The notes: generated by a model not told the origin, from the letters alone. Positions 1-11,294 are shown, counted from the stretch's first letter. The stretch is DNA of 22,641 nucleotides from Enterobacteriaceae endosymbiont of Donacia bicoloricornis (GCF_012567955.1 NZ_CP046186.1:183593-206233); one strand, 5' to 3'. Program-made: numbers and translations.

Positions 1-277
1 GTAAAATATTTTTTTGAATAATATATTTGTAATGGTTATTAGAATTTTTGAAAATATGCATATTTGTTAATATTTTACCACAAGAGTTACAATGAACAGC
101 ATTTAAAAAATTTAAATTATTTTCTAATCTATTAATATCAATTGTTAATTGATTTTGTAAAAAAATCTTACTATCATTTCCTTTTATATTTATAATTTGT
201 AAACCATTTAAATAAAAAATTTTTGATAAATTATCTTTTTTTTCTTTTATGTTTATTTTTTCTATATAGTTAGACAT
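1..277 (-). CDS. ygfZ: YgfZ tRNA-modifying/folate-binding protein, 5' part only
   Basis: Reading leftwards from an ATG at 277-275, an open frame of 92 codons runs off the window edge, so the C-terminal part is not visible. Aligned from memory, the protein follows the N-terminus of E. coli YgfZ: a segment IKGNDSKIFLQNQLTIDI matches TGADSEKYLQGQVTADV, and NAVHCNSCGKILTNMHIF matches LAAHCDAKGKMWSNLRLF. YgfZ is a GcvT-like, folate-binding cytoplasmic protein that supports Fe-S enzymes such as MiaB. The family's conserved KGCYTGQE motif would lie beyond the edge. It sits 22 nt downstream of carB on the same strand with no clear Shine-Dalgarno, so it may be read through from carAB. In E. coli ygfZ lies near prfB-lysS rather than carAB, so this junction is rearranged. 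Confidence 0.85.
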   Translation of the reverse strand, partial: MSNYIEKINIKEKKDNLSKIFYLNGLQIINIKGNDSKIFLQNQLTIDINRLENNLNFLNAVHCNSCGKILTNMHIFKNSNNHYKYIIQKNIL

Positions 278-299
278 TTTTATAAAAAATATTATTGTT

Positions 300-3200
300 T
301 TAAATATTAAAATTATTTTTTGGTAAAATTTGATGTAATTCTTGTAAAGAAAATACTCTTTTTTTAAAATTTTTTCCTATAGAAACTAAGCTAGCCTTAG
401 CACCATTAATGGTTGTATTATAATAAATATTATTTTGTAAAGCTACAATTCTAATTAATTTAGAATTCTCAATAGATTCTTTTTTTTCTACAATATTAAT
501 TATATAAGAATATTTTTTATTTTTAATAAAATCAATTATATTAGGTTTCTTTTCTGTAGATTTTCTAACTATTTTAACTAATAAATTTAATTTTCTTAAA
601 AATTTAGCAGTACCATATGTAGCTTCAATTTTAAAACCATAATCTATTAATTTTTGAACTATTGGAAAAATTAATTTTTTATCTTTATTTTGTACAGATA
701 CTAATATAGTACCATATTTTCTAATATAGAATTTAGTGCCCAATATAGCCTTATAAAAAGCTTCTGCAAAAGAAAAACCTATACCCATAACTTCTCCTGT
801 AGATTTCATTTCTGGTCCTAAAATAGGATCTATATTATCAAATTTATTAAAAGGTAACATTACTTCTTTTACACTAAAATATGGGGGAATAATTTCTTCA
901 TCAAGATTTAAATCTGATAAAGTTCTACCTAGCATAACTAATGCTCCCATTTTTGCTAATGGGATATTTATTGCTTTAGAAATAAAAGGAATTGTCCTAG
1001 ATGCTCTAGGATTTACTTCTATTATATAGATTTTATTGTTTTTTATAGCAAATTGAATATTTATTAATCCACATACATTAATTTTAATAGCTAATTTCTT
1101 TGTTTGAATTTTAATTTTTTCTAAAATTTTTTTACTTAAAGTTCGTGTTGGGAAAGAACATGCAGAATCTCCAGAATGAATTCCTAAATATTCAATATGT
1201 TCCATAATACCACCTATAAAAATATTTTTTTGATCACAAATAGCATCAACATCAACTTCTATTGCATTTTCTAAAAATTTTTCTAATAAAACAGGAATAT
1301 TATTTTTTATATTTAACAAATAATAATTTTTTAAATCATTCTTATTATATATAACTTCCATAGATCTACCTCCTAAAACATAGGAAGGTCTAACTATAAT
1401 AGGAAAACCTATTTTTTTTGATTTTTCTAATGCTTCACTTAAATTTTTAACCATATAATTAACAGATTGTTTTAAATCTAGAGAATTAATAATATATTGA
1501 AATTTTTTTCTGTTTTCAGCAAGATCTATAGATGAAGAGCTTGTACCTAAAATATTAATATTTTCTTTTTCTAATTCTTTAGCTAAATTTAATGGTGTTT
1601 GTCCTCCATATTGGATAATTACTCCTTGAGGATTTTCTATCCTAATAATTTCTAATATACTTTCTAAAGTAATAGGTTCAAAATATAGTCGATCAGAAAT
1701 ATCATAATCAGTAGATACAGTTTCTGGATTACAATTAATCATAATTGTTTCAAAATTATTTTTACGTAATATCATAGATGCATGTACGCAACAATAATCA
1801 AATTCAATACCTTGTCCTATTCTATTAGGCCCGCTACCTAAAATAATAATTTTATTTTTATTATTGTTAGGATTAGCTTCACATTCTGTCTCATATGTTG
1901 AATATATATAAGCAGTATTAGTTTGAAATTCAGCAGAACATGTATCCACTCTTTTATATACTGGATGTATATCTAATTTATATCTTAATTTTCTTATTTT
2001 TTCTTCAGAAGTGTTAAATAGATTGGCTAATCTAGCATCAGAAAAACCTTTTTTTTTTAAATTAAAAAAACATTGTTTATTATATAAATATTTTATATCT
2101 TTTTTTTTTAATCTATTTTCAATATTAATTAAATTTTCTATTTGGATTAAAAACCATTTATCTATTTTAGAATAATTATATATATCTTCAATAGATATAC
2201 CTACACGCATAGCATCTGCAATAAATCTGATTCTATCAGGACCTGGTTTTTTTAATTCTTTTATAATTAAATTATAATTTTTTTCATTTTTAAATAAATT
2301 AATTTTAGGATCAAAACCGTTAATACCAATTTCTAAACTACATAAAGCTTTTTGAATGGATTCTTGAAAAGATCTCCCTATAGACATTACTTCACCTACT
2401 GATTTCATTTGTGTTGTTAATCTATCATTAACATTATGAAATTTTTCAAAATTAAATCTAGGTATTTTAATTACTATATAATCAATAGATGGTTCAAAAG
2501 AAGCAGTAATATGATTACTTGTAATATCATTTATTAATTCATCTAATGTATAACCAATAGAAAGTTTAGCGGATATTTTTGCAATTGGAAAACCTGTAGC
2601 TTTAGATGCTAATGCTGATGAACGTGATACACGGGGGTTCATTTCAATTACCATTAATTTTCCTGTTTTTGGATTTACAGCAAATTGTACATTAGCTCCT
2701 CCTGATTTAATATCCATAGCTTTCATAATTGATATCGAAGCATTTCTCATTATCTGATATTCCTTATCGGATAAAGTTTGAGCTGGAGCTACGGTAATTG
2801 AATCTCCTGTATGAATACCCATAGGATCTATATTTTCAATTGAACATACAATAATAGAATTACCATTTTGATCTCTTATAATTTCCATCTCATATTCTTT
2901 CCAACCTATTAATGATTCATCAATAATTAATTCATGATTAGGAGATAAATTAAAACCATTTTTACAAATTTTTTTAAATTCTTTTATATTATTTGCTATT
3001 CCTCCACCACTTCCTCCCATAGTAAATGATGGACGTATAATACATGGAAAACCAATTTTTTTTATATTATTTATTGCTTCATCAAGATTATGAACAATTG
3101 AAGAATAAGGAACATTAAATCCTAATTTTTTTATAATATTTGAAAAATAATTACGATTTTCTGCTTTATTTATAGTTTCAATTGACACACCAATAATTTC

Positions 3201-3539
3201 TACATTAAATTTGTCTAAAATTTTATTTTTATGTAAATCAATAATACAATTTAAGGCTGTTTGACCACCCATTGTTGGTAAAATAACATCAGGTTTTTCT
3301 TTTTCTATAATTTTAGCTATAATTTTCCAATTCATAGGTTCTATATACGTAATATCAGAAATATCGGGATCAGTCATAATAGTAGCTGGATTAGAATTAA
3401 CTAAGATTAAATTATAGCCTTCCTCTTTTAAAGCTTTACACGCTTGAGTGCCAGAATAATCAAATTCACAAGCTTGACCAATAACAATTGGTCCAGAACC
3501 TAAAATCATAATATTTTTTATATCAATACGTTTTGGCAT
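300..3539 (-). CDS. carB: Carbamoyl phosphate synthase large subunit
   Basis: This 1079-aa protein (E. coli 1073) makes carbamoyl phosphate from ammonia, bicarbonate and two ATP; ammonia arrives from CarA. Two homologous ATP-grasp halves are visible. The first opens with [19 protein letters not shown] and contains [20 protein letters not shown] and [11 protein letters not shown]. The second, from about residue 560, has [38 protein letters not shown] and [11 protein letters not shown]. The C-terminal 140 residues form the MGS-like allosteric domain, with ATYGTAKFL and a kept lysine in VRKSTEKKP; in E. coli this domain binds ornithine (activator) and UMP (inhibitor). The ATG follows the carA stop after one nucleotide, with AAGAGA inside the end of carA as ribosome site, so the two are translationally coupled. 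All recognised catalytic motifs are present. Confidence 0.98.
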   Translation of the reverse strand: MPKRIDIKNIMILGSGPIVIGQACEFDYSGTQACKALKEEGYNLILVNSNPATIMTDPDISDITYIEPMNWKIIAKIIEKEKPDVILPTMGGQTALNCIIDLHKNKILDKFNVEIIGVSIETINKAENRNYFSNIIKKLGFNVPYSSIVHNLDEAINNIKKIGFPCIIRPSFTMGGSGGGIANNIKEFKKICKNGFNLSPNHELIIDESLIGWKEYEMEIIRDQNGNSIIVCSIENIDPMGIHTGDSITVAPAQTLSDKEYQIMRNASISIMKAMDIKSGGANVQFAVNPKTGKLMVIEMNPRVSRSSALASKATGFPIAKISAKLSIGYTLDELINDITSNHITASFEPSIDYIVIKIPRFNFEKFHNVNDRLTTQMKSVGEVMSIGRSFQESIQKALCSLEIGINGFDPKINLFKNEKNYNLIIKELKKPGPDRIRFIADAMRVGISIEDIYNYSKIDKWFLIQIENLINIENRLKKKDIKYLYNKQCFFNLKKKGFSDARLANLFNTSEEKIRKLRYKLDIHPVYKRVDTCSAEFQTNTAYIYSTYETECEANPNNNKNKIIILGSGPNRIGQGIEFDYCCVHASMILRKNNFETIMINCNPETVSTDYDISDRLYFEPITLESILEIIRIENPQGVIIQYGGQTPLNLAKELEKENINILGTSSSSIDLAENRKKFQYIINSLDLKQSVNYMVKNLSEALEKSKKIGFPIIVRPSYVLGGRSMEVIYNKNDLKNYYLLNIKNNIPVLLEKFLENAIEVDVDAICDQKNIFIGGIMEHIEYLGIHSGDSACSFPTRTLSKKILEKIKIQTKKLAIKINVCGLINIQFAIKNNKIYIIEVNPRASRTIPFISKAINIPLAKMGALVMLGRTLSDLNLDEEIIPPYFSVKEVMLPFNKFDNIDPILGPEMKSTGEVMGIGFSFAEAFYKAILGTKFYIRKYGTILVSVQNKDKKLIFPIVQKLIDYGFKIEATYGTAKFLRKLNLLVKIVRKSTEKKPNIIDFIKNKKYSYIINIVEKKESIENSKLIRIVALQNNIYYNTTINGAKASLVSIGKNFKKRVFSLQELHQILPKNNFNI

Positions 3540-3540
3540 T

Positions 3541-4668
3541 TTATAATCTCTTATATTTTTTTTTACAATATATTTGAATTAATTCTATGAAATAATCAAA
3601 TAAAATAGATGCATCATGTGGTCCAGGACTAGCTTCAGGATGTCCTTGAAAGCCAAAAACAGGTTTATTTATACAATGAATTCCTTGGATAGTATTATCA
3701 AACAATGATTTATGTGTAATTTCTAAATTCTTAGGAAAATCATTAGGATCAATAGTAAATCCATGATTTTGAGTAGTAATCAATACCTTATTACGTTTTA
3801 AATCTTTAACAGGATGATTACTTCCATGATGTCCTATATCCATTTTTTTTATTTTTGCTCCATTAGCAATAGCTAATATTTGATGACCAAAACAAACTCC
3901 AAAAATTGGGATATTCGTTATTAAAAATTTTTTTATAGTATTAATAATAGAAAAACATGGAGTAGGGTCTCCAGGACCATTAGATAAAAAAATACCATCT
4001 GGATTTAATAAAATTATATTTTCATAACTAGTAAAAGCTGGAACAACAGTAATTTTACATTTTCTATTGATAAACATGTTTAAAATACTTTTTTTAACAC
4101 CAAAATCTATTACTACAATATGTATTGAAAATATATAATTTTTAATTACTGTAGGTAAAGAATAAACTTTTTTTGTTGTAATATTTTTTATTAAATTAAT
4201 TCCTTGTAATCCTTTATATTTATTAATTTTTTTTAAGATATTTTTATAATTAAAATTTTTTTTAGTAACTATTAATCCTATTTTATTAATTTTTTTATTA
4301 CGTATTAATCTTGTTAAATATCGAGTATCTATTCCTTCAATAGCAATAATATTATTCTTTTTAAGAAATATATCTAAATTTTCTGTACTACGATAATTAC
4401 TTGATATTTTAGATAAATTATTAATAATAAGCCCTTTTAAATAAATTTTTGATGATTCATTATCTTTTAAATTAGTTCCTACATTACCAATATGTGGATA
4501 TGTTAAAATAACAATTTGTTTATAATAAGAAGGATCAGTAATTATTTCTTGATAACCAGTAATTGCAGTATTAAATACTACTTCTCCGATAACAGTACCT
4601 TCAACTCCAATAGATTTTCCAAAAAGCTTAGTTCCATCTTCCATTAATACTATGGCTTTATTATTCAA
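3541..4668 (-). CDS. carA: Carbamoyl phosphate synthase small (glutaminase) subunit
   Basis: This 375-aa subunit (E. coli 382) hydrolyses glutamine and channels ammonia to CarB. The N-terminal half carries the CarA fold ([39 protein letters not shown]). The class I glutaminase domain follows with LSNGPGDP, the nucleophile Cys259 in GVCFGHQ, and His343/Glu345 in [13 protein letters not shown]. The start is TTG at 4668: there is no in-frame ATG upstream, a GGAG sits 7 nt before it at 4676-4679, and the residues from this codon align one for one with E. coli CarA, which also starts at UUG. The first internal ATG is codon 9 and would cut into the conserved beta strand. carA opens the carAB unit, behind the ilvC terminator hairpin. 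Confidence 0.97.
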   Translation of the reverse strand: MNNKAIVLMEDGTKLFGKSIGVEGTVIGEVVFNTAITGYQEIITDPSYYKQIVILTYPHIGNVGTNLKDNESSKIYLKGLIINNLSKISSNYRSTENLDIFLKKNNIIAIEGIDTRYLTRLIRNKKINKIGLIVTKKNFNYKNILKKINKYKGLQGINLIKNITTKKVYSLPTVIKNYIFSIHIVVIDFGVKKSILNMFINRKCKITVVPAFTSYENIILLNPDGIFLSNGPGDPTPCFSIINTIKKFLITNIPIFGVCFGHQILAIANGAKIKKMDIGHHGSNHPVKDLKRNKVLITTQNHGFTIDPNDFPKNLEITHKSLFDNTIQGIHCINKPVFGFQGHPEASPGPHDASILFDYFIELIQIYCKKKYKRL

Positions 4669-4743
4669 ATTTATTCTCCATAATCTATATAAAATATTAT
4701 ATATAATTTATATATTTATACTATTTAAATATATAAATATTCT

Positions 4744-4772
4744 ATTTTAGAATTTTATAGAAGAAAATACAA
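4744..4772 (-). promoter_or_regulatory. Candidate sigma-70 promoter for carAB
   Basis: On the minus strand TTGTAT (4767-4772) is separated by 17 nt from TAAAAT (4744-4749), about 75 nt before the carA start and beyond the terminator-like hairpin at 4853-4885. This is the best -35/-10 pair I see in the 227-bp gap. I see no ARG box or PurR-like operator, unlike the two regulated E. coli car promoters. Chance matches are common in such A+T-rich DNA. Confidence 0.45.
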
Positions 4773-4852
4773 TCTAAAATTAATTAAGAAATTTTTAAAT
4801 TTAAAAAATAAAATTTTTTTATGGTAAAAAATATTTAACTAATAAATATATA

Positions 4853-4885
4853 TTACTCTCTTTATAAGAGATAAAAAGAGAGTAA
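4853..4885 (-). terminator. Hairpin terminator after ilvC
   Basis: A perfect 11-bp inverted repeat (TTACTCTCTTT at 4853-4863 and its complement at 4875-4885) encloses an 11-nt loop. It starts 10 nt after the ilvC stop and is followed on the minus strand by TATATATTTATT, a broken U-rich tail. It probably ends the ilv transcript before carA. The loop carries a second copy of the left arm's core (see findings). On the plus strand it is also followed by a T-rich stretch, but no plus-strand gene needs it. Confidence 0.65.
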
Positions 4886-4895
4886 ATTTATAGTT

Positions 4896-6377
4896 TTATT
4901 TTTTAATTTTAGTTAAAGATTTCATATGAATCATATAATTTCTTAAAATATAACCTATTTTTTCTATAGGATGATTTCTAATATTATAATTTAAATCACG
5001 TAAATATTTATTATTTATTAATTTATTTTTTATTTTAACAATACCTAAATCTTCTGGTGTAAGATTATTAATAAAATTTTTTAATAAAGGAATAGCATTA
5101 TTAGAGAATAAATAATTACCGTATTCTGCTGTATCTGATATAACTCTATTCATTTCATATAATTTTTTTCTTGCAATAGTATTAGCAATTAAAGGTAATT
5201 CATGTAGTGATTCATAATATGCTGATGACGGTGCTATACCTGATTCCACCATTAAATCAAATGATAATTCAATACTACTTTTAATTATAGAAATCATAAA
5301 AATCCCTTTATCAAAAAAATTTTGTTCTTCTATATGATTATCTTGAGTATTTTTAGTTTTTTCGAAATTATTATCTTGATATATTTTTCTCCATTTAATT
5401 AAATTAAGATTATTATTATTCCAATCCTCTATTAGTTTTTTTGAAAATTTTCCTGAAATTATATTATCTATATGTTTTTTAAATAAAGGTTTTAATTTTT
5501 TTTTTAAAATTAATGATAATTCATAAGCACGTATTTTACTAAAATTATTTAATCTATCCATCATCAAAGTAATACCTCCTTGTTTTAAGGATTCGGTAAT
5601 AGATTCCCATCCAAATTGGATTAATTGTGAGGCATATGATGAATTAATATTTAATGTTAATAATTTATCAAATAATAAAATTGATGCTGTTTGTAACATA
5701 CCACATAATACTGTTTGTTCTCCCATTAAATCTGATTTTACTTCAGCAGCAAAAGAAGATTCTAATACTCCAGCTTTATGACTTCCTATAGAAAAAGCCC
5801 ATGCTTTAGCTATATTAAATCCATTATTATGAATACCATTTTGATGAACAGCAATTAAAGCTGGAACTCCAAAACCTCTTTTAAATTCTTCTCTTACTTC
5901 AGTACCAGGACATTTAGGAGCTACCATAATAACAGTAATATTTTTAGGAATTTTTTCTCCTTCTTCAATAATATTGAAACCATGAGAATATCCTAATGTT
6001 GCTCCTTTTTTCATTAAAAATTTTATTTTTTTTAAAATATTATGATGATTATTATCTGGAGTTAAATTAATTATTAAATCTGCATTAGGGATTAAGTCTT
6101 TATAAGAACCAATATTAAAATTATTTTTATATGCTCTTTGCCAAGATAAATTTTTATTTTTTATAGATTCTTTTTTTAATGCATATGAAATATTTAATCC
6201 AGAATCTCTCATATTTAATCCTTGATTTAATCCTTGAGATCCACAGCCTATAATAACAATATTTTTATTTTTTAAATAATTTATACTATTTGTAAATTCT
6301 TCAAATTGCATTAATCTACATTTTTGTAAATTTTGTAATTTTTTACGAAAATTTAAATTATTGAAATAATTATTCAT
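4896..6377 (-). CDS. ilvC: Ketol-acid reductoisomerase (NADP+), class II
   Basis: This 493-aa enzyme (E. coli 491) converts acetolactate and acetohydroxybutyrate to the dihydroxy acids of valine and isoleucine synthesis, using NADPH and Mg2+. The Rossmann fingerprint GCGSQG is at 44-49 and the catalytic His at 132 in GYSHGFN. Lys155 is in [12 protein letters not shown], and metal ligands Asp216 and Glu220 are in [11 protein letters not shown]. The long class with a duplicated C-terminal knotted domain is evident: [18 protein letters not shown] and [13 protein letters not shown] are intact. It is the last gene of the ilv run, followed by the hairpin at 4853-4885. In E. coli it has its own promoter controlled by the divergent ilvY; here ilvY is gone and only a 154-bp gap separates it from ilvD. 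Confidence 0.98.
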   Translation of the reverse strand: MNNYFNNLNFRKKLQNLQKCRLMQFEEFTNSINYLKNKNIVIIGCGSQGLNQGLNMRDSGLNISYALKKESIKNKNLSWQRAYKNNFNIGSYKDLIPNADLIINLTPDNNHHNILKKIKFLMKKGATLGYSHGFNIIEEGEKIPKNITVIMVAPKCPGTEVREEFKRGFGVPALIAVHQNGIHNNGFNIAKAWAFSIGSHKAGVLESSFAAEVKSDLMGEQTVLCGMLQTASILLFDKLLTLNINSSYASQLIQFGWESITESLKQGGITLMMDRLNNFSKIRAYELSLILKKKLKPLFKKHIDNIISGKFSKKLIEDWNNNNLNLIKWRKIYQDNNFEKTKNTQDNHIEEQNFFDKGIFMISIIKSSIELSFDLMVESGIAPSSAYYESLHELPLIANTIARKKLYEMNRVISDTAEYGNYLFSNNAIPLLKNFINNLTPEDLGIVKIKNKLINNKYLRDLNYNIRNHPIEKIGYILRNYMIHMKSLTKIKK

Positions 6378-6461
6378 TAAATGAATCCTATATTTTATTA
6401 ATAAAGTTATTATTTAGTTAATTTTAATTTAGTTTAAGAAAATTATTTTTAATTAAAAATT

Positions 6462-6503
6462 AATATTTAAATTTTCCATTTTAGAAAAGGAAATTTAAAT
6501 ATT
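6462..6503 (-). terminator. Hairpin in the ilvD-ilvC gap
   Basis: A long inverted repeat (AATATTTAAATTTTCC at 6462-6477 against GGAAATTTAAATATT at 6489-6503) gives about 15 base pairs with one bulged T and an 11-nt loop. On the minus strand it is followed by AATTTTTAATT, a weak U tract. It lies 28 nt after the ilvD stop and could attenuate readthrough into ilvC or protect an mRNA end. The stem is mostly A-T except two C-G pairs at the loop. Confidence 0.45.
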
Positions 6504-6531
6504 TATTATATAAATTTTAAAAAAATTAAAT

Positions 6532-8391
6532 TTATTTATAATTTAATTTATTTTTATCTCGTACTGCGCCTTTATCTGCACTAGTTGCTAAAAAAGCATA
6601 AGCTTTAAGTGCTAAAGAAATTTTTCTTTTTCTTTTAACAAAAGGGGTATATGCTAAATTACCTCTTTTTTGTTCTTCTTCTCTTCTTTTATTTAATATA
6701 AAAGATGAAATATCTAATTTTATAGATCTATTTGGAATATCAATTTTAATAATATCACCATTTTTAACTAATGCTATAATACCTTTATTTGCAGCTTCAG
6801 GAGAGATATGACCTATAGATAACCCCGAAGTACCTCCAGAAAATCTTCCATCTGTAATTAATGCACAATATTTATCTAATTTCATGGATTTTAAATAAGA
6901 TGTTGGATATAACATTTCTTGCATCCCAGGTCCTCCTTTAGGACCTTCATATCTTATAACAATAATATCCCCAACAAAAATATGTTTATTTAAAATTGCA
7001 TATACTGCAGATTCTTGGCTATCAAACACTTTTGCTCTACCTGTAAAAACCATTAATTTTTTATTTACACTAGCAGTTTTAACTACGCATCCATCTTTAG
7101 CAAGATTACCATATAAAACAGCTAATCCCCCATCTTTACTATAGGCATACTTGTAGGAACGTATACAACCTTTTTTTCTATTTATATCTAAATTCCACAT
7201 TTTATTTTGGGTAAAAGGATGTATTGTTTTTATATTTCCAGGAGCAGATTGATAAAATTTTTTAATTTTATTACTATTTGTAATAGTTATATCATATTTA
7301 TGAATAGTTTCTTCTATTGTTAATCCTAATATATTTCTCGCATGTTTATTTATTAATCCAATTTTATTTAATTCACTTAAAACCCCAATTACACCTCCTG
7401 CTCTATGAAAATCTTCCATATAAAATATTTTTGTACTTGGAGAAACCATACATAACCATGGTGTGTTTTTTGATAATTTGTCAATTTTTTTTAAATCAAA
7501 TGATACTTGAGTTTCTTGCGATAAAGCTAACATATGTAAAATTGTATTTGTTGAACCACCCATAGCAATATCTAACATAGTTGCATTTTCAAATGATTTT
7601 TGATTAATAATATTTTTAGGTAAAATATTAATTTCATTATTTATATAGTATTTTTTTGTAATTTCTACTATTTTACGTGCTGCTTTTATACATAATTCTT
7701 TACGATTTATATGTGTAGCTAATAAAGAACCATTACCTGGTAAGGCTAAACCTAAAACTTCCACTATACAATTCATTGAATTAGCTGTAAACATTCCAGA
7801 ACAAGATCCACAAGTTGGACATGCATTTAATTCTATTTTTTTTATATATTTATCTGATTGTTCTAATTTAGCTGATTCAACCATAGCATCTACTAAATCA
7901 ATTCTTTTAATTTTTGTATTTCCTTTTATATTAATTTTCCCAGATTCCATCGGTCCACCAGATATAAATACAGTAGGTATATTTAGTCGTAAACTAGCCA
8001 TTAACATACCTGGAGTAATTTTATCACAATTAGATATGCAAATCATAGAATCTGCACAATGAGCATTTATAACATATTCTATAGAATCCGCAATAAGTTC
8101 TCTAGAAGGTAAAGAATATAACATTCCATTATGTCCCATAGCTATTCCATCATCTATAGCTATAGTATTAAATTCTTTTGGTACTCCTCCATTTTTTTTT
8201 ATTTCATCAGCAATAATTTTGCTTAATGTTTGTAAGTGTATATGTCCTGGAACAAATTGTGAAAAAGAATTAACTACAGCGATAATAGGTTTATTAAAAT
8301 CTTCATCATGCATCCCTGTTGCTCTCCAAAGAGCTCTTGATCCAGCCATATTACGGCCTTTTGTTGTAGTAAACGAACGATAATTAGGCAT
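6532..8391 (-). CDS. ilvD: Dihydroxy-acid dehydratase
   Basis: This 619-aa enzyme (E. coli 616) removes water from the two dihydroxy acids to give 2-oxoisovalerate and 2-oxo-3-methylvalerate. The N-terminus is the family's: [21 protein letters not shown]. Fe-S and metal residues are visible: Cys122 in [10 protein letters not shown], Asp81 and the following Asp in [13 protein letters not shown], and the Cys cluster in [15 protein letters not shown] (191-204). [19 protein letters not shown] marks the C-terminal domain. It lies 32 nt after ilvE on the same strand. The ribosome site is weak (AAGAAA). The enzyme needs an Fe-S cluster, so the cell must keep an assembly route elsewhere. Confidence 0.98.
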   Translation of the reverse strand: MPNYRSFTTTKGRNMAGSRALWRATGMHDEDFNKPIIAVVNSFSQFVPGHIHLQTLSKIIADEIKKNGGVPKEFNTIAIDDGIAMGHNGMLYSLPSRELIADSIEYVINAHCADSMICISNCDKITPGMLMASLRLNIPTVFISGGPMESGKINIKGNTKIKRIDLVDAMVESAKLEQSDKYIKKIELNACPTCGSCSGMFTANSMNCIVEVLGLALPGNGSLLATHINRKELCIKAARKIVEITKKYYINNEINILPKNIINQKSFENATMLDIAMGGSTNTILHMLALSQETQVSFDLKKIDKLSKNTPWLCMVSPSTKIFYMEDFHRAGGVIGVLSELNKIGLINKHARNILGLTIEETIHKYDITITNSNKIKKFYQSAPGNIKTIHPFTQNKMWNLDINRKKGCIRSYKYAYSKDGGLAVLYGNLAKDGCVVKTASVNKKLMVFTGRAKVFDSQESAVYAILNKHIFVGDIIVIRYEGPKGGPGMQEMLYPTSYLKSMKLDKYCALITDGRFSGGTSGLSIGHISPEAANKGIIALVKNGDIIKIDIPNRSIKLDISSFILNKRREEEQKRGNLAYTPFVKRKRKISLALKAYAFLATSADKGAVRDKNKLNYK

Positions 8392-8423
8392 ATTTTTCTT
8401 TTTTTTTTAATTAATAAAAATAA

Positions 8424-9353
8424 TTATTTTTTAATATAATCTAACCAATTCCATTTATCTTTTATTTTTCCTTTTAATAAATATAAAAATTCTTTTTGTA
8501 TATTTTTTGTTATTTTCCCTCTTTTACCATTATTAATTAATATATTATCAACACTACATACAGGAGTAATTTCAGCTGCTGTTCCTGTTAAAAATATTTC
8601 ATCAGCTAAATATAAAGATTCTCTTAATATTAAAGATTCTTTTATTTTAAAATTAAGATTTTTAGCTATTTTTAAAACTGAATCTCTAGTAATTCCTGGA
8701 AGAATTGAAGAATTAAGTGGGGGGGTAAATAAAATATTATTTTTAATTTTAAAAATATTTTCTCCTGCTCCTTCTGAAACAAATCCTAAACTATCTAAAG
8801 CAATTCCTTCATCATATCCATTTCTTCGTGCTTCACTTCCAATTAATAAAGAAGATAAATAATTTCCTCCAGCTTTTGCTATACTAGGTATAGTATTAGG
8901 TTTAGTTCGATTCCAAGAAGAAATCATAGTATTAATCCCATTTTTTTTTGCATTATTACCAAGATAATTTTCCCAAGGAAATGCACTGATCATTATATCT
9001 GTATAATATTTTTGAGGTGGATTTATACCTAAACCTACATCTCCTATAAATACTAAAATTCTAATATATGCTTCGTTAAGCTTATTAATATTAATTATAT
9101 TATAAACAGCATTCATTATTTCTTTTATATTAAATTTTAATGGGAAACGATAAATTTTAGCAGAATTATATAAACGATTAATATGATCTTTATGGCGGAA
9201 AATAACTGGTCCTTTATATGATTTATAACATCTAATACCTTCGAAAACAGAAGTTCCATAATGTAATGCATGAGTCATAACACTAATTTTAGCATCTTCC
9301 CATTTTACAATATTACCATTTAACCAAATAAAATCTGCCTTTTTTATAGACAT
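8424..9353 (-). CDS. ilvE: Branched-chain amino acid aminotransferase
   Basis: This 309-aa PLP enzyme of fold type IV has exactly the E. coli IlvE length. It makes the final isoleucine, valine and leucine from their 2-oxo acids using glutamate. The Schiff-base lysine is Lys160 in SIAKAGGNYLSSL; ALHYGTSVFEGIRCY (29-43), DEGIALDSLGFVSEGAGEN and FLTGTAAEITPV are family motifs. An AAGGAA at 9362-9367 lies 8 nt before the ATG and supports this start. It follows ilvM after a 45-bp gap. Its presence matters: several insect symbionts, notably Buchnera, lost ilvE and rely on the host aminotransferase. Confidence 0.98.
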   Translation of the reverse strand: MSIKKADFIWLNGNIVKWEDAKISVMTHALHYGTSVFEGIRCYKSYKGPVIFRHKDHINRLYNSAKIYRFPLKFNIKEIMNAVYNIININKLNEAYIRILVFIGDVGLGINPPQKYYTDIMISAFPWENYLGNNAKKNGINTMISSWNRTKPNTIPSIAKAGGNYLSSLLIGSEARRNGYDEGIALDSLGFVSEGAGENIFKIKNNILFTPPLNSSILPGITRDSVLKIAKNLNFKIKESLILRESLYLADEIFLTGTAAEITPVCSVDNILINNGKRGKITKNIQKEFLYLLKGKIKDKWNWLDYIKK

Positions 9354-9398
9354 TATTATATTTCCTTATTTTAAGTGATAATAATGTTATCATAAAAT

Positions 9399-9632
9399 TT
9401 ATGTGATTATTACTATATCTAATACATCTATTAATTTTTTAATTTGTTTAACTAAAAAATCTATAGATTTATAACTTTTTACTATTAATTTAAAATTAAT
9501 ATTTTCTAATTTATATTTTACATTAATATCTATAGTTTTAATTAAAAATCCTCTATGACGAATAATTCTAATTATTCTTTCAATAATATCAGGACTAATG
9601 TTTGTTTTAATAAATAATTGATATTTATTCAT
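9399..9632 (-). CDS. ilvM: Acetolactate synthase II regulatory (small) subunit
   Basis: This is a 77-aa ACT-like small subunit of acetohydroxyacid synthase II. It aligns with E. coli IlvM (87 aa) through ERIIRIIRHRGFLIKTIDI (E. coli ERVLRVVRHRGFHVCSMNM) and the end KLIDVLDIVI. It is about ten residues shorter because the polar C-terminal tail is missing. The ATG directly follows the ilvG TAA with no spacer, giving tight translational coupling and the fixed stoichiometry expected of a heteromeric enzyme. AHAS II with IlvM is the valine-insensitive isozyme in enterics. Confidence 0.94.
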   Translation of the reverse strand: MNKYQLFIKTNISPDIIERIIRIIRHRGFLIKTIDINVKYKLENINFKLIVKSYKSIDFLVKQIKKLIDVLDIVIIT

Positions 9633-11294
9633 TTAATTCTTCTCTATCATATTATCATTACTATATCCAGGAGGAACTAATGGCCATACATTATCATATT
9701 CATTAATTAAGACATGTAATATATAAGGTTTTTTAACAGAAAAAATTTTTTTTAAACTTTTATCAACCTCATTTTCATGGCTAATACTATGACCTGAAAT
9801 TCCAAAAGATTTAGCTAATTTTATAAAATCTGGATTATCATATAAAGTAGTTTCACTATATCTTTTTTTAAAAAAAAGTTCTTGCCATTGTCGTACCATA
9901 CCTAATCTTTTATTATCTAATAATATAATTTTTATAGGTAAATTTTTTCTTTTAATTGTACTTAATTCTTGTATATTCATTATAAATGATCCATCACCTG
10001 AAATACATATAACATTATTATCAGGTTTTGCTATTTGAGCACCAATAGCAGCAGGTATACCAAAACCCATAGTTCCTAATCCACTAGAAGTAATAAAATT
10101 TTTAGGATTAGAAAAAGTTATATGTTGTGCAGTCCACATTTGATGTTGACCCACATCAGTTGTAATAATAGTTTTTTTACTTTTAATATCTGATAATTTT
10201 TTAAGTAGAAAAGGAGCGTAAATTTTATTATTTTTTATAAAAAAATTATATTTATAAGAATATTTTTTTTTTATTTTTTTTATATAATTTTGCCATTTTA
10301 AAATATTTTTTGGTTTTTTTAATAATGGTATTAAAAGATTTAAATCTCCTAATAATTCAACATTTACTTTACAAATTTTATTAATTTCTGCTGGATCTAT
10401 ATCCATATGTATAATTTTTGCATAAGGTGCAAATTTTTTTATATTACCTGTTACTCTATCATCAAATCTAGCACCAATAGCTATTAATAAATCACATTTT
10501 TGAACAGTATAATTAGCTGCTTTATTTCCATGCATTCCTAACATTCCTAAATGATACGGATGTTTATTATTTATAGTACCTAATCCTTTTAATGTGACAA
10601 CTGTTGGTATTTTAGAAATTTTTACAAATTTTCTTAATGTATAAACTGCATTACCTATATTTACTCCTCCTCCTATATATAATATAGGCATATTAGATTT
10701 TTTTAATAAAAAATTAGCTTCTTTAATTTTTTTTTTTGAATATTTTTTTTTATTAATATGAATTTTTTTTTTATTTTTTAATTTTATTATTTTAGGTAAT
10801 TCAGATAATTGTATGTCTTTTGGTATATCTATTAATACAGGACCAGGTCTATTAGATACCGCTATAAAGAAAGATTTTTTTATTATTTTAGCTAATTCTA
10901 GCGATGAAGTAATTAAAAAACTATGTTTAGTACATGATAAAGACATTCCTATAATATCTATTTCTTGAAAGGCATCAGTACCAATTAATGGTAAAGGTAC
11001 TTGTCCTGTAATTGCAATAATAGGGACAGAATCAACCATTGCATCTGCAAGACCTGTTATTAAATTTGTAGCGCCAGGACCTGATGTTGCGATACAAACT
11101 CCTACTTTTCCAGTAGCTCTAGCATATCCAATAGCAGCCATAGCAGCTCCTTGTTCATGCCTACATAAAATATGTTCTATATCCTCATTATATAATGCAT
11201 CATAAAGAGGCATAATAGCTCCACCAGGATATCCGAATACCGTTTTAACATTTTGTTTTTTTAATTCTTGAATTATACATTGTGCTCCATTCAT
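9633..11294 (-). CDS. ilvG: Acetolactate synthase II catalytic (large) subunit
   Basis: This ThDP enzyme condenses two pyruvates to acetolactate, or pyruvate with 2-oxobutanoate to acetohydroxybutyrate. I start it at 11294, giving 553 aa (E. coli 548): the residues MNGAQ match the E. coli N-terminus and AAAGAGG at 11303-11309 lies 8 nt upstream. The frame is open 15 codons further, but that extension has no counterpart. The ThDP-activating Glu47 is in [28 protein letters not shown] marks the FAD domain, and [12 protein letters not shown] with [14 protein letters not shown] is the ThDP/Mg site, keeping the Trp that favours 2-oxobutanoate. The gene is intact, unlike the frameshifted E. coli K-12 ilvG. 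Confidence 0.97.
   Translation of the reverse strand: MNGAQCIIQELKKQNVKTVFGYPGGAIMPLYDALYNEDIEHILCRHEQGAAMAAIGYARATGKVGVCIATSGPGATNLITGLADAMVDSVPIIAITGQVPLPLIGTDAFQEIDIIGMSLSCTKHSFLITSSLELAKIIKKSFFIAVSNRPGPVLIDIPKDIQLSELPKIIKLKNKKKIHINKKKYSKKKIKEANFLLKKSNMPILYIGGGVNIGNAVYTLRKFVKISKIPTVVTLKGLGTINNKHPYHLGMLGMHGNKAANYTVQKCDLLIAIGARFDDRVTGNIKKFAPYAKIIHMDIDPAEINKICKVNVELLGDLNLLIPLLKKPKNILKWQNYIKKIKKKYSYKYNFFIKNNKIYAPFLLKKLSDIKSKKTIITTDVGQHQMWTAQHITFSNPKNFITSSGLGTMGFGIPAAIGAQIAKPDNNVICISGDGSFIMNIQELSTIKRKNLPIKIILLDNKRLGMVRQWQELFFKKRYSETTLYDNPDFIKLAKSFGISGHSISHENEVDKSLKKIFSVKKPYILHVLINEYDNVWPLVPPGYSNDNMIEKN

Noticed and set aside
4669..4895. ARG boxes, PurR or IHF sites upstream of carA
   Set aside because: I looked for paired TGAAT/ATTCA half-sites and purine-operator palindromes and found none; A-T-only near matches are not informative.
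7317..7565. Plus-strand 82-codon open frame
   Set aside because: It lies wholly inside ilvD on the other strand and has no recognisable similarity.
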